Assembly: GCF_007655255.1 (NCBI RefSeq)
Contig: NZ_VMYE01000013.1
Location: 19,542-83,541 of the forward strand
DNA: 64,000 bases
Reading direction: 5' to 3'
Source: Extensimonas perlucida
GTDB lineage: Bacteria; Pseudomonadota; Gammaproteobacteria; Burkholderiales; Burkholderiaceae_C
This document shows, piece after piece, positions 32,923 to 42,542 of this stretch (its first letter is position 1; every line of letters begins with the position of its first letter). The position numbers were made by a program, and so were the translations under genes. Below the pieces are notes generated by a model. That model saw only the letters and a list, made by a program, of their open reading frames with translations. It searched no databases and was not told the DNA's origin.

Positions 32923-34076
32923 GGGTGCGAAGGTGGTGGGCGCTGTGGTGCCGATTGTGCCCCTTCCCGGGCCCGCAGCGATGGCGCAAGGCGCGCGTCG
33001 AGCAGGGCGAAAAACGCGGGCGCAAGCTCGAGTTCGAGCGGCACGGCCAAAGCCTCGGGGTGGCGGGGCCAGAGTTTGACCGCGTCTTTTTCGGTACAAA
33101 TCAAGGTGTAGCCATTGTCGGGAAAGCACTGCCAGCTCTTGAAATCGTAGTGATCGGGCAGGGCTTCGGTGTGCGCGAGCGTCAGGCCTTGGGCGCGCAG
33201 CATGGCGAAAAAAATCTCCGGGCGGGCAATCGCCGCAACTGCATGCAGGGCTTGGCCGCGCAGGCGCGCAAGCGGCACCTGGCTGCCGTCCGCGCGCAGC
33301 GCGTGGCGGGCGATCCGGCGCTGCAGCGCAAAGGCGGGTGCGGTGCCGGGCGCAGTGCCGGGTGCGGTGCCGGGCGCAGTGCCGGGCGCAGTGCCGGGCG
33401 CAGTGCCGGGCGCAGTGCCGGGCGCAGTGCCGGGTGGCGGCGTGCCCGCGTACAGCACCGCGTCGACCGGGCGCGGCCAGGGCTCGCGCAAGGGGCCGGC
33501 GGGCAGCAAAAAACCGTTGCCCACGCCTTCTTCGTTGAACACGCAAATTTCCAGGTCGCGCGCGAGCGCCAGGTGCTGCAGGCCGTCGTCGCAGACGATC
33601 AGATCGACTTCGGGATGCTGGGCGCGCAGCGCACGCGCTGCAGTTACCCGCCGGCGCGCCACATACACCGGCACGCCGCAGCGGCGCGCGAGCAGGAGCG
33701 GCTCGTCGCCGACCTCGGCCGCGCTGCTCGCGGGCGTGACGGCGCGGCAGTCGCCTTCGCCGTGGCCCGCGCTGCGCCCATAGCCGCGCGCGACCACGCC
33801 AGGCCGCCAGCCCTGGGCCTGCAGATGCGCGAGCAAAGCCATGACCACGGGCGTCTTGCCTGCGCCGCCCGCGATCACGTTGCCCACGACGAGCACGGGG
33901 CAGCCGGGGTGCGCCGAGGCGAGCACGCCGCGGCCGTACAGCGCCCTGCGCAGGCGCACGATCGCGCCGTAGAGCAGTGACAGCGGCCACAGGCCCCAAG
34001 CCGCCCAGCCGCGCCGCTGCCAGATGCGGCGCAGGCGCTCGGCAAGCGCGGGGCGCTGGGACGAGGAACCTGGCAT
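32919..34076 (-). CDS. lpxK: Tetraacyldisaccharide 4'-kinase LpxK
   Basis: This inner-membrane-associated kinase adds the 4'-phosphate of lipid A. The protein has 385 residues. An N-terminal hydrophobic helix ([15 protein letters not shown]) is followed by the P-loop-like [15 protein letters not shown], then [14 protein letters not shown] and [11 protein letters not shown]. Between residues about 210 and 250 the protein carries eight Pro-Gly-Thr-Ala units from a 12-bp tandem repeat. I chose the ATG at 34076; the GTG-proximal upstream codons overlap the exbD side. ATGA overlap with the Trm112-like gene. Confidence 0.93.
   Translation of the reverse strand: MPGSSSQRPALAERLRRIWQRRGWAAWGLWPLSLLYGAIVRLRRALYGRGVLASAHPGCPVLVVGNVIAGGAGKTPVVMALLAHLQAQGWRPGVVARGYGRSAGHGEGDCRAVTPASSAAEVGDEPLLLARRCGVPVYVARRRVTAARALRAQHPEVDLIVCDDGLQHLALARDLEICVFNEEGVGNGFLLPAGPLREPWPRPVDAVLYAGTPPPGTAPGTAPGTAPGTAPGTAPGTAPGTAPGTAPAFALQRRIARHALRADGSQVPLARLRGQALHAVAAIARPEIFFAMLRAQGLTLAHTEALPDHYDFKSWQCFPDNGYTLICTEKDAVKLWPRHPEALAVPLELELAPAFFALLDARLAPSLRAREGAQSAPQRPPPSHP
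33340..33435. repeat. 12-bp VNTR, eight units, inside lpxK
   Basis: Eight units of GCRGTGCCGGGY in tandem; the unit length is a multiple of three, so copy-number change adds or removes four residues (PGTA) without shifting the frame. It is located between conserved lpxK blocks. Confidence 0.95.
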
Positions 34077-34132
34077 GTCGGGGTGCGAGCGAAGGAACGC
34101 GCCCGGGAGCACTGGCTGGTGCGGCGCCGCGC

Positions 34133-34570
34133 TCAGCGCGCCGCCGCCGAGGGCTGCGTGGCGAAGGTGATCTGCGACAGGCCCACGCGCCGCGCGGCTT
34201 CCATCACGCTGATCACGGCCTGGTGCGGCGCGGTGGCGTCGGCGCTGATCACGAGCACGCTGTCGCGCCCTGCGCCTGCGGCCTGTGCATTCGCTGCCTG
34301 CGCAAGCGCGGCGGCGACCGCATCCACGCTCTTGCCGTCCACGGCCGTTTTGTTCACGGCATAGCGCCCATCGGCCGCCACGGCGACGATGATCTCGCGC
34401 GGACGGTCGCGCTGCTGCTCGGCGTCGGCCACGGGCAGGGTCAGTTGCAGCTCGGTGAATTTGCTGTAGGTGGTGGTGAGCATCAAAAAGATCAGGATCA
34501 CCAGCAGCACGTCGATGAACGGGATCAGGTTGATCTCGGGCTCGTCCTTGGGGCGGGGGCGGAAGTTCAT
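34133..34570 (-). CDS. exbD: Biopolymer transport protein ExbD
   Basis: This is the energising partner of TonB. The protein has 145 residues with a short cytoplasmic N-terminus, one membrane helix containing the proton-path Asp ([19 protein letters not shown]), and a periplasmic domain ([31 protein letters not shown]). The ATG at 34570 is preferred over an upstream GTG. It directly follows exbB and precedes lpxK by 56 nt. The complex would also power BtuB; no tonB is in the window. Confidence 0.93.
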   Translation of the reverse strand: MNFRPRPKDEPEINLIPFIDVLLVILIFLMLTTTYSKFTELQLTLPVADAEQQRDRPREIIVAVAADGRYAVNKTAVDGKSVDAVAAALAQAANAQAAGAGRDSVLVISADATAPHQAVISVMEAARRVGLSQITFATQPSAAAR

Positions 34571-34592
34571 GGCCGGCAGCACGCTGGGCTTG

Positions 34593-35255
34593 TCAGGGCG
34601 CGTTGCGGCGCAGCAGGTGGCGCAGGAACTGCTCGGAGGCTAGCTCCATCTGCAGCAGGTAGGCATCGACGCGGCCGCGGAAATAGCGCCAGAAAATCAG
34701 CGACGGAATGGCCACGATGAGCCCGAAGGCCGTGTTGTAGAGCGCCGTGGAAATGCCGTGCGCAAGCAGCACCGGGTTGCTGCCGCCCATGGCCCCTCCC
34801 GCGCCGCCTGCGCCAGCCTGCGAGCCAAAAATTTCGATCATGCCGATCACCGTGCCAAGCAAGCCCAGCAGCGGCGCGGCCGAGGCGATGGTGGCGAGCG
34901 CGTTCAGGTATTTTTCGAGTTGGTGCGCCACCGCGCGGCCCGCGCCTTCCATCGCGGCGCGCAGGTCGGCCTCGCTCGCACGCGGGTTGCTCAGGAGCAC
35001 GCGCAAGCCGCTCGCGAGCACTTCGCCGAGCGCAGAGTTGTGCGCGAGCTGATTGACCACGTCGGGTGCGGGCACACCTTTGGCCGAGACGGCAATGGCT
35101 TCGTCGAGCAGCTTGGGCGGGGCGACGCGCGCGCTTTTGAGGGCCACGAAGCGCTCCACGATCAGCGCCAGCGCGAGGATGGAGCAGATGATGAGCGGCC
35201 AGATGGGCCAGCCTGCGGCTTGTATGATCGACAGCAATTCTCTCTCCACGGGCAT
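34593..35255 (-). CDS. exbB: Biopolymer transport protein ExbB (MotA/TolQ/ExbB family)
   Basis: This proton-channel subunit works with ExbD. The protein has 220 residues and three membrane helices. The first is WPLIICSILALALIVERF; the conserved pair is LGLLGTVIGMIEIF and YNTAFGLIVAIPSLIFW. A glycine-rich loop (AGAGGAGGAMGG) sits between the second and third. It starts the exbB-exbD-lpxK-Trm112-kdsB-adk run. The start is uncertain by a few residues (ATG at 35255; nearby GTG). Confidence 0.92.
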   Translation of the reverse strand: MPVERELLSIIQAAGWPIWPLIICSILALALIVERFVALKSARVAPPKLLDEAIAVSAKGVPAPDVVNQLAHNSALGEVLASGLRVLLSNPRASEADLRAAMEGAGRAVAHQLEKYLNALATIASAAPLLGLLGTVIGMIEIFGSQAGAGGAGGAMGGSNPVLLAHGISTALYNTAFGLIVAIPSLIFWRYFRGRVDAYLLQMELASEQFLRHLLRRNAP

Positions 35256-35634
35256 CAGGGCAGGCGGCGATTATGGCGCAGCAGGATGGCTGACCCGCCG
35301 GGGGCCACGGCCTGTGCGTTGGCCGCGCCGCATTTCGGGAACGTTTTCGATGTCCGGCGCCTGACGGCCTTCTGGTCGCCCACAGTTTCTGTGGATAACT
35401 TTGTGGGTAAAGCCCTGAAGAGTGCCTGCAAGCCCGCGCCGCGCCATGCGTCAATCAGAATGATGAAAAATTACGCAGTAAAAATCGCTTGTAAATCAAT
35501 GGGTTGCACGTGTTCCTGCGCCTTTCAGGGGCTTGGGGCTGCTCTGCAATTCGCAGCTGCCGGGCGCGCTGCACTGTGGAATAGTGCGTGTTTGTTCGCC
35601 CGTGGGCGAGTTTGCCGCCGCGCCAGGAGGCGCC
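35256..35634. other. Intergenic region between divergent exbB and xseA
   Basis: A perfect DnaA box TGTGGATAA (35390-35398; complement TTATCCACA) occurs with a related TGTGGGTAA 11 nt downstream. The part from 35455 to 35515 is A/T-rich and is a likely promoter region. No gene was recognised. A single pair of boxes is not enough to call an origin. Confidence 0.5.
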
Positions 35635-36969
35635 ATGCCTGAGCTTTTCGGCGCGGACGCTGCGGCGCGGGTCTGGGAGGTCGGGGCCTTGTGCCGTGCG
35701 GTGGCCGACGCGCTCGAGGCGCGCTTCAACCCCGTCGCGGTGCGCGGCGAGATCAGCGGCTTTGCGCGCGCCGCGAGCGGCCATTGCTACTTTGCCATCA
35801 AGGATACGCAAGGCCAGCTGCGTTGCGCCATGTTTCGCCGCGCCGCGAGCCAGCTCGATTTCGCGCCGCGCGACGGCGAACTGGTCGAGCTGCGCGGACG
35901 TCTGGGCGTTTATGAGGCGCGCGGTGACCTGCAGCTCATCGTCGAAAGCATGCAGCGCGCCGGGCAGGGCGCGCTGTTCGAGCAGTTTCTGCGCCTCAAG
36001 GCCAGGCTCGAAGCCGAGGGCCTGTTCGACGCCGCGCGCAAGCGCCCGCTGCCGCAGCTGCCGCGCGGCATAGGCATCGTGACCTCGCTGGGCGCGGCGG
36101 CGCTGCACGACGTGGTGAGCGCGCTGCGCCGGCGCGTGCCGCACATTCCCGTGGTGCTCGTGCCCGCGCTCGTGCAGGGCGCGGGGGCGCCGGCGTCGCT
36201 CATCGCTGCGCTCTCAAAGTTATATCTGCTAGCGCAAGCTACAAGCGCTAAAGAGGCCGATTTGGCTAAAAATTCGCAGCCCGGTGCGCCGCCCATCGAC
36301 GTGATCCTGCTCGTGCGCGGCGGTGGCGCGATCGAAGACCTCTGGGCCTTCAACGACGAGCAGCTCGCGCGCACCATCGTGCAAAGCCCCGTGCCCGTGG
36401 TCAGCGGCGTGGGGCACGAGACTGATTTCACGATTGCCGATTTCTGCGCCGACCTGCGCGCGCCCACGCCCACGGCCGCAGCAGAGCTCGTGGCGCAGCC
36501 GCGCTCGGTCTGGTTGGGCGCGCTCGACTTGCTGCAGCAGCGCCTTGCAGACGCCATGCAGCGCCAGCTCGATGCGCGCTGGCAGCGCCTGGACCAGGCG
36601 GCGGCGCGCCTGGGGCGGCCCTCGGCCTGCGCTGCACGCGCGCAGCTGCGGCTCGCGCAGCAGGCGCAGCGCCTGCGCCATGCGATGCTCCTTTATTTGC
36701 AGCGGCTTGCGCACGAGGGGAAAGCGCTGGAGGCCGATTTCGTGCAACAAACACGGCAGCGCCTCGCGCGCGAGCACGAGCGGCTCGAGCGCCTCGCGCT
36801 GCGCCTGGAACTGCTCGACCCGCAACAGGTGCTGCAGCGCGGCTATGCGCTGCTGAGCGACGCGAGCGGCCATGTGCTCACGAGCGCGCGCGCCGCACAC
36901 CCCGGCGACGCCGTGCGCGCACGCCTGGCCGACGGCACGCTGGACCTTTTGGTCACCGCGCCGCACTGA
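35635..36969 (+). CDS. xseA: Exodeoxyribonuclease VII large subunit
   Basis: This is the large subunit of the single-strand-specific exonuclease. The protein has 444 residues. The N-terminal OB-fold ([20 protein letters not shown]) is followed by the catalytic domain [35 protein letters not shown] and [16 protein letters not shown], then a long coiled coil and [13 protein letters not shown] chose the ATG at 35635 with AGGAGG 4 nt upstream. A reverse copy of the short AT-rich repeat (36215-36264) adds [18 protein letters not shown] between conserved blocks. xseB is not adjacent. Confidence 0.94.
   Translation: MPELFGADAAARVWEVGALCRAVADALEARFNPVAVRGEISGFARAASGHCYFAIKDTQGQLRCAMFRRAASQLDFAPRDGELVELRGRLGVYEARGDLQLIVESMQRAGQGALFEQFLRLKARLEAEGLFDAARKRPLPQLPRGIGIVTSLGAAALHDVVSALRRRVPHIPVVLVPALVQGAGAPASLIAALSKLYLLAQATSAKEADLAKNSQPGAPPIDVILLVRGGGAIEDLWAFNDEQLARTIVQSPVPVVSGVGHETDFTIADFCADLRAPTPTAAAELVAQPRSVWLGALDLLQQRLADAMQRQLDARWQRLDQAAARLGRPSACAARAQLRLAQQAQRLRHAMLLYLQRLAHEGKALEADFVQQTRQRLAREHERLERLALRLELLDPQQVLQRGYALLSDASGHVLTSARAAHPGDAVRARLADGTLDLLVTAPH
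36215..36264 (-). repeat. Short AT-rich interspersed repeat, reverse copy, inside xseA
   Basis: Read on the minus strand: AAATCGGCCTCTTTAGCGCT, TGTAGC, then TTGCGCTAGCAGATATAAC. It is a close match to the family layout. Confidence 0.65.
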
Positions 36970-37057
36970 TACTGATTCCTTTCTACAATCGCAGCTCGCC
37001 AGTTCATATGAACCCGGACGTTCCGGGCCCATCCCCTCTCATGAAAGGAAATCGACC

Positions 37058-37639
37058 ATGGAACACAAACTGCCCCCGCTGCCTTTCCCGATCGACTCGC
37101 TCGCTCCTCATTACAGCCAGGAAACGCTCGAATACCACCACGGCAAGCACCACAACGCCTACGTGGTCAACCTGAACAACCTGCAAAAAGGCACCGAGTT
37201 CGAGAACATGGCGCTCGAGGACATCATCAAGAAGTCGAGCGGCGGCATCTACAACAACGCTGCGCAGGTCTGGAACCACACCTTTTTCTGGAACTGCATG
37301 AAGCCGCAGGGCGGCGGCGAGCCCTCGGGCGCGCTCGCGGCGGCCATCAACGCCAAGTTCGGCTCGTATGCGGCGTTCAAAGAGGCCTTCGTGAAGTCGG
37401 CCGTGGGCAACTTCGGCTCGGGCTGGACCTGGCTCGTGAAAAAACCCGACGGCACGGTGGACATCGTCAACACCGGCGCGGCCGGCACGCCGCTGACCAC
37501 GGCCGACAAAGCCTTGCTCACGGTCGATGTGTGGGAGCACGCCTACTACATCGACTACCGCAACCTGCGCCAGAAGTTCGTCGAAACCTTCCTCGACAAG
37601 CTCGTCAATTGGAAGTTTGCGGAGCAGAATTTCGCCTGA
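37058..37639 (+). CDS. sodB: Iron superoxide dismutase
   Basis: The enzyme converts superoxide to peroxide and oxygen. The protein has 193 residues. Metal ligands are visible in the order His ([12 protein letters not shown]), His ([12 protein letters not shown]), Asp and His ([14 protein letters not shown]). The Fe/Mn-type C-terminal sequence and Gly/Gln pattern favour the iron form. AAAGGAA lies 7 nt before the ATG. It is monocistronic, with a strong terminator downstream. Confidence 0.95.
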   Translation: MEHKLPPLPFPIDSLAPHYSQETLEYHHGKHHNAYVVNLNNLQKGTEFENMALEDIIKKSSGGIYNNAAQVWNHTFFWNCMKPQGGGEPSGALAAAINAKFGSYAAFKEAFVKSAVGNFGSGWTWLVKKPDGTVDIVNTGAAGTPLTTADKALLTVDVWEHAYYIDYRNLRQKFVETFLDKLVNWKFAEQNFA

Positions 37640-37656
37640 GCTTTTCGCTCACCTCA

Positions 37657-37684
37657 CAAAAAACGGCCTGCGGGCCGTTTTTTG
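37657..37684. terminator. Intrinsic terminator after sodB
   Basis: AAAAAACGGCC-tgc-GGGCCGTTTTTT: a GC stem with a 7-nt T-run on the plus strand. It also lies just past the convergent DUF192 gene and can serve both. Confidence 0.85.
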
Positions 37685-37702
37685 TTGGGGCATGTCAGGA
37701 CA

Positions 37703-38176
37703 TCAGCGCCGCGCGAACGGCGCCCCGCCGAGCTTGAAGCCCGGCTTGATGCCGTGGCGCGCGAACCAGCCCTGGTTCATCTCGAGCACGTAGCGCACGG
37801 GCTCGGCCGAGCAATGCGAGTTCGTGGTTTGCGCCTGCATGTCGGCCAGGTTCACGATGCTGCCGTCGTCGCGCACGAAAGCCGCCGTGAGCGGCAGCAG
37901 CGTGTTTTTCATCCAAAAGCACTGCTGCGCGGGCTGCTCGAAGACGAACAGCATGCCCTCGTGCATGGGCATCTGCTTACGCCACATCAGGCCGATCTCG
38001 CGCTGCTCGGGCGTGAGCGCCACCTGTGCGTCGATGCGGTACATGCCGGCCGTGAGCTCCACGTGCGGCAGATCGAGCTGCGGCGTCTGCGCGCGCGCGG
38101 CGCCGGCCAGACCGAGAAACACCACGAAAAATGCCAGACGGCGCAAGAGGAGGGCGAAAGCAGGATGGGTACGCAT
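37703..38176 (-). CDS. DUF192 family exported protein
   Basis: The protein has 157 residues with a signal peptide (FALLLRRLAFFVVFLGLAGAARAQ). The DUF192 core follows: TPEQREIGLMWRKQMPMHEG, MLFVFEQPAQQCFWMKNTL, LPLTAAFVRDDG. The FWMKNT motif is the family signature. The family's biochemical role is not established. I chose the ATG at 38176. It is convergent with sodB; an intrinsic terminator lies just upstream, so it has its own promoter. Confidence 0.88.
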   Translation of the reverse strand: MRTHPAFALLLRRLAFFVVFLGLAGAARAQTPQLDLPHVELTAGMYRIDAQVALTPEQREIGLMWRKQMPMHEGMLFVFEQPAQQCFWMKNTLLPLTAAFVRDDGSIVNLADMQAQTTNSHCSAEPVRYVLEMNQGWFARHGIKPGFKLGGAPFARR

Positions 38177-38211
38177 GGGAATCCGGGGGCGTGAAAAAGG
38201 ATCAGACAAAA

Positions 38212-38236
38212 AAAATCGCCCACGAAGGGCGATTTT
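38212..38236 (-). terminator. Intrinsic terminator downstream of the Ala/Lys-rich small gene
   Basis: AAAATCGCCC-acga-AGGGCGATTTTG, with an A-run on the plus strand that becomes a T-run for minus-strand transcription. It lies 49 nt after the small gene's stop. Confidence 0.8.
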
Positions 38237-38284
38237 GCGGGATTTGCCGAGCGCCGGCATGCAGCCGACACGCGGCTGGCCCGA

Positions 38285-38485
38285 TCAGGAAGCCTTGGCA
38301 GCCGCTTTCTTGGCGTGCTTCTTGGCCTTCTTGTGGGTAGCCTTCTTGGCAGGGGCCTTTTCAGGGGCTGCAGCAGGAGCGGCGGCAGGAGCAGCCGGGG
38401 CGGGTGCAGGAGCAGCAGCCGGAGCCTGGGCGAAAGCACCCACAGCAAACACGGCGGCCATCAGGGGGGCGAGGAGTTTTTTCAT
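38285..38485 (-). CDS. Small exported Ala/Pro- and Lys/His-rich protein
   Basis: The protein has 66 residues: a signal peptide (MKKLLAPLMAAVFAVGAFAQ), then an Ala-Pro run, then a basic tail of AKKATHKKAKKHAKKAAAK. The composition resembles acid-shock (Asr-like) and histone-H1-like tails, but no homology can be proven by eye. It has its own terminator, and the ribosome site AGGA is in place. It is divergent from icd. Function unknown; a periplasmic cation or buffering role is speculative. Confidence 0.7.
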   Translation of the reverse strand: MKKLLAPLMAAVFAVGAFAQAPAAAPAPAPAAPAAAPAAAPEKAPAKKATHKKAKKHAKKAAAKAS

Positions 38486-38677
38486 ATATGCCAAATCCTG
38501 GGTTGAAAGGAAAATTACGAAGGTTGAAACCGTACGAAAAGCCGTGCGGTCTCGGCTATAACGATAGCAGTTTCCGCGGCGTTGACCGGCTCTGGCAGAA
38601 AAACTTTTGTCGGTAGAATGCCCGAGCCAGAGGGTATCCCCCTCGCCTTTTTCAGCACTCTCACGGAGACCCCGTTC

Positions 38678-39937
38678 ATGACCAGCTACCAGCACATCAA
38701 AGTGCCCGCGCAGGGCCAAAAAATCACCGTCAACGCCGACATGTCGCTCAATGTGCCGGACCAGCCCATCATTCCGTTCATCGAGGGCGACGGCACGGGC
38801 ATGGACATCACGCCCGTGATGATCAAGGTGGTCGATGCTGCGGTGGCCAAGGCCTATGGTGGCAAGCGCAAAATTCACTGGATGGAGGTCTATGCCGGTG
38901 AAAAATCCACCAAGGTCTATGGTCCCGATGTGTGGCTGCCCGAGGAAACCCTGCACGCCGTGCGCGACTACGTGGTGTCGATCAAAGGCCCGCTGACCAC
39001 GCCGGTGGGCGGCGGTATCCGCTCGCTCAACGTGGCGCTGCGCCAGGAGCTCGACCTGTACGTGTGCCTGCGCCCGATCCAGTATTTCGACGGCGTGCCC
39101 TCGCCCGTGAAAGAGCCGCACAAGACCGACATGGTGATCTTCCGCGAGAACTCCGAGGACATCTACGCCGGCATCGAGTTCGAGGCCGAGTCCGAAAAGG
39201 CCAAGAAGCTCATCAAAATCCTGCAAGAAGAATTCGGCGTGAAGAAAATCCGCTTTCCCGCGACCTCGGGCATTGGCATCAAGCCCGTCTCGCGCGAGGG
39301 CACGGAGCGCCTCATGCGCAAGGCCGTGCAGTACGCGATCGACAACGACAAGCCCAGCGTGACCATCGTGCACAAGGGCAACATCATGAAGTTCACCGAA
39401 GGTGGCTTTCGCGACTGGGCCTATGCGCTCGCGGCGCGCGAGTTTGGTGCCGAGCTGATCGACGGCGGCCCGTGGATGAAGTTCAAGAACCCCAGGACGG
39501 GCAAGGAAATCACCATCAAGGACAGCATTGCCGACGCCTTTTTGCAGCAGATTCTGCTGCGCCCGGCCGAATATTCGGTGATCGCGACGCTGAACCTCAA
39601 CGGTGACTACGTCTCCGACGCGCTCGCCGCGCAAGTCGGCGGCATAGGCATCGCCCCTGGCGCCAACCTGTCGGACTCGGTCGCGATGTTCGAGGCCACG
39701 CACGGCACCGCGCCCAAGTACGCGGGCAAGGATTACGTGAACCCCGGCTCGGAAATCCTCTCGGCCGAGATGATGCTGCGCCACATGGGCTGGGTCGAGG
39801 CCGCGGACGTCATCATCGCCTCGATGAAGAAGGCCATCCTGAGCAAGAAGGTGACGTACGACTTCGCGCGTCTCATGGAAGGCGCAACGCAGGTCAGCTG
39901 CTCGGGCTTTGGGCAGGTCATGATAGACAACATGTGA
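38678..39937 (+). CDS. icd: NADP-dependent isocitrate dehydrogenase
   Basis: This TCA-cycle enzyme oxidises isocitrate to 2-oxoglutarate. The protein has 419 residues. [13 protein letters not shown], the substrate-binding serine region [28 protein letters not shown] and the C-terminal [23 protein letters not shown], which carries the NADP-specificity segment, are all in place. I chose the ATG at 38678, preceded by ACGGAGA; an earlier ATG lies in the leader. The serine in IRSLN is the site modified by AceK in relatives. Confidence 0.96.
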   Translation: MTSYQHIKVPAQGQKITVNADMSLNVPDQPIIPFIEGDGTGMDITPVMIKVVDAAVAKAYGGKRKIHWMEVYAGEKSTKVYGPDVWLPEETLHAVRDYVVSIKGPLTTPVGGGIRSLNVALRQELDLYVCLRPIQYFDGVPSPVKEPHKTDMVIFRENSEDIYAGIEFEAESEKAKKLIKILQEEFGVKKIRFPATSGIGIKPVSREGTERLMRKAVQYAIDNDKPSVTIVHKGNIMKFTEGGFRDWAYALAAREFGAELIDGGPWMKFKNPRTGKEITIKDSIADAFLQQILLRPAEYSVIATLNLNGDYVSDALAAQVGGIGIAPGANLSDSVAMFEATHGTAPKYAGKDYVNPGSEILSAEMMLRHMGWVEAADVIIASMKKAILSKKVTYDFARLMEGATQVSCSGFGQVMIDNM

Positions 39938-40061
39938 GTCTGCGACATCGCGCTTTGCGTGCGTCCATGCAGCCCTGGTGCCATGTCCGGCCAGGGCTTG
40001 TTTTTTGCGGCATGTTCCATTCCTGTCTTTTTTGCTCTGAATTGCATAGCTTCCAAGGCTT

Positions 40062-42416
40062 ATGGATTCATCTCCCAGGGTGGCCTCTGGTCATCGACAC
40101 TCCAGCGCTTTCAGTGCTCTTTTGAAGCGCTATGGGCCAGGCTTGTTGCCCGGCCTGCTCGTGGCGCTGGCGGGGGGCGCTTTCGGCTATTCGCTGGGCA
40201 GCAGCTTCGTGACGGCGCTTTCGCTGGCCTTGGCCTTGTTGATCGTTTTGTGGTGGCGCCAGCATTTGCAGGTGCGCGATTCCGAGGCCGCCTTGCGCGC
40301 AAGCGAACGGCGTTTCCTGCGCCTGTTCGACCAGGCCGCCGTGGGGATCAACCTGACCGATACGCGCACGGGCCGCTTCGAGCGCGTGAACCAGCGCTTT
40401 TGCGACATCATCGGCTACCCGATGCACGAGCTGTTGCAACTCGACTTTCAGCACATCAGCCATCCTGACGACATGGCGCAGGACCTGGCGCAGATGCAGC
40501 GTCTGCATGCGGGCGAAATCAGCGAATACCGCATGGAAAAACGATATTTCCACAAAAGCGGGCGCGAAATCTGGGTGGACTTGAGCGTTGCAGCGCTGTG
40601 GAAGCCTGGCGCCCCGCCCGACTACCACGTGGCCGTGGTGCAGGACATCACGCCGCGCAAGCACATGGAGCAGGCCCTGCGCGAGAGCGAGAGCCGCTTG
40701 CGCATGGTGTTGCAGTGCCTTCCCGTGGGCGTGTGCCTGATGGAGGCCGATGGGCGCCTGAGCTACCGCAACGAGGAGTTCGTGCGCATCTGCGGTTACA
40801 CCGAGCAAGAGGTGCCCACGCTGGCCGCCTGGTGGGAGTGCGCCTACCCCGACTTGGCCATGCGCGCCCACTACCAGGAGTTGTGGACCGAGCTCGCGCA
40901 CGCTGCCATGCTCTCCGACGGCGTGATTGCTCCGGCGGAGTACCTGATCCATTGCAAAGACGGCCGTCAGCGACCCGTCGAAGTCACGGGGGTGCCGCTG
41001 GGGGAGCGCATGCTGGTGTCCATGCGGGACCTGAGCGAGCGCAAGGCGGCCGCGGAAGAAATCCACAACCTCGCGTTCTATGACCTGCTCACGCAGCTTC
41101 CCAATCGCCGTTTGCTGCGCGACCGGCTGCAGCAGACGCTCATGACGACCGCCCGCCATGGTGCGCTGGGCGCTCTGTTGCTGCTCGACATCGACGACTT
41201 CAAGACCATCAACGAAACCCAGGGACACGAGAAAGGCGACGCGCTGCTGCGCCAGGTTGCGCAGCGCCTGCGCGAGGCCGTGCACGCCGACGACACCGTG
41301 GCGCGTTTAGGGGGTGACGAGTTCGCGGTGCTGCTCGAGGACCTCGGTGACACGGCCAGCGAGGCTGCGGCGTGCAGCAGCAAGGTGGGCGAAAAAATCC
41401 TCGCCGCGCTGCGCAAGCCTTTCGACCTCGACGGCGCGATGCACCATAGCTCTGTCAGTATGGGCGTCACGCTGTTCAGCGGGCAGGATGCTGCAGAAAC
41501 CGTCAATGAGTTGTTCAAGCGCGCCGACCTTGCCATGTACCAGGCCAAGGCGGCTGGGCGTGACACGCTGTGTTTTTACGAGCCCGCCATGCAGGCATCG
41601 GTCACGGCGCGTGCAGCGCTCGAGGCTGACATGCGCAAAGCTTTGGCCGAGGGCCAGTTCGTGCTCTACTACCAGCCGCAGTGGGAGCGCGAGCGCATCA
41701 TTGGCGCCGAAGCGTTGCTGCGCTGGCAGCATCCGCGCGATGGTTTCGTCTCGCCCGCGCAGTTCATCCCGCTGGCCGAGCAATCGGGCCTGATCGTGCC
41801 GCTGGGCACCTGGGTGTTGCAGCAGGCTTGCGCGCAGCTCGCACGCTGGGCGCAGGAGCCGGCGCTCGCGCAGCTTGCCGTGGCTGTGAACGTGAGCTCG
41901 CGCCAGTTCCGGCAAAGCGACTTCGTGGCGCAGGTGCTGGCGGCCCTGGCAAGCCAAGGCACCGATCCGCGCCGCCTCAAGCTCGAGTTGACCGAAGGGC
42001 TGCTGCTCGAGGACACGGAAGCCACCATCGCCAAGATGGGCGAGCTCAAGCGCTATGGCGTGGGCTTTGCGCTCGACGACTTCGGCACGGGGTATTCCTC
42101 GCTTGCCTACCTCAAGCGCCTGCCGTTCGACCAGCTCAAGATCGACCAGAGCTTCGTGCGCGACGTGCTCACCGACCCGAACGACGCGGCGATTGCGCGC
42201 ACCATCGTGGCCCTGGGTGCGAGCCTGGGCCTGAGCGTGATGGCCGAGGGGGTGGAAAGCGAAGCGCAGCGCGCCTTTCTGGAGCGCCATCAGTGCCACA
42301 GCTGGCAGGGTTACCTGCTGGGTCGCCCCATGCCTGTGCAGGACTTCGAGCACACCGTGCGTGCGCAGGTGCAGGCGCAGCAGGGGCCGGAGCGTGGTGC
42401 GGATTTCTCGATTTGA
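40062..42416 (+). CDS. Membrane-anchored PAS-PAS-GGDEF-EAL cyclic-di-GMP signalling protein
   Basis: The protein has 784 residues. It has two N-terminal membrane segments (about 26-65), two PAS domains (about 80-200 and 210-320), a GGDEF domain with intact LGGDEF at 417-421 and an EAL domain starting AEALLRW (EAL from Glu550). The EAL side keeps ELTEGLLLED, DDFGTGYSSLAYL and KIDQSFV, so phosphodiesterase activity is likely. The GGDEF half is also canonical. The net activity cannot be told from sequence. A short AT-rich repeat overlaps the stop codon. Confidence 0.93.
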   Translation: MDSSPRVASGHRHSSAFSALLKRYGPGLLPGLLVALAGGAFGYSLGSSFVTALSLALALLIVLWWRQHLQVRDSEAALRASERRFLRLFDQAAVGINLTDTRTGRFERVNQRFCDIIGYPMHELLQLDFQHISHPDDMAQDLAQMQRLHAGEISEYRMEKRYFHKSGREIWVDLSVAALWKPGAPPDYHVAVVQDITPRKHMEQALRESESRLRMVLQCLPVGVCLMEADGRLSYRNEEFVRICGYTEQEVPTLAAWWECAYPDLAMRAHYQELWTELAHAAMLSDGVIAPAEYLIHCKDGRQRPVEVTGVPLGERMLVSMRDLSERKAAAEEIHNLAFYDLLTQLPNRRLLRDRLQQTLMTTARHGALGALLLLDIDDFKTINETQGHEKGDALLRQVAQRLREAVHADDTVARLGGDEFAVLLEDLGDTASEAAACSSKVGEKILAALRKPFDLDGAMHHSSVSMGVTLFSGQDAAETVNELFKRADLAMYQAKAAGRDTLCFYEPAMQASVTARAALEADMRKALAEGQFVLYYQPQWERERIIGAEALLRWQHPRDGFVSPAQFIPLAEQSGLIVPLGTWVLQQACAQLARWAQEPALAQLAVAVNVSSRQFRQSDFVAQVLAALASQGTDPRRLKLELTEGLLLEDTEATIAKMGELKRYGVGFALDDFGTGYSSLAYLKRLPFDQLKIDQSFVRDVLTDPNDAAIARTIVALGASLGLSVMAEGVESEAQRAFLERHQCHSWQGYLLGRPMPVQDFEHTVRAQVQAQQGPERGADFSI

Positions 42417-42457
42417 TAGCTGCCAGCGCTTTTCCGACAAGCGTTAGAGGCATTTTT
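42411..42457 (-). repeat. Short AT-rich interspersed repeat at the 3' end of the GGDEF-EAL gene
   Basis: ATTTGATAGCTGCCAGCGCT, a spacer, then AAGCGTTAGAGGCATTTTTC. The stop codon TGA is inside the repeat. The arms could act as a weak terminator hairpin. Confidence 0.7.
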
Positions 42458-42542
42458 CATGCTGAAAATGGCAAGCGGGTATCATGCGCGCCCATCTCGC
42501 AATGCCCGCGCCGTGTACGTGTCGGTCGCAGTGCACTGACCC

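Noticed and set aside
33340..33435. Possible CRISPR-like array
   Set aside because: The units are contiguous 12-mers without spacers and lie in frame inside lpxK, so this is a VNTR.
35390..35418. Replication origin suggested by a DnaA box
   Set aside because: Only one perfect box and one near-box, with no dnaA/dnaN genes or AT-rich unwinding cluster nearby.
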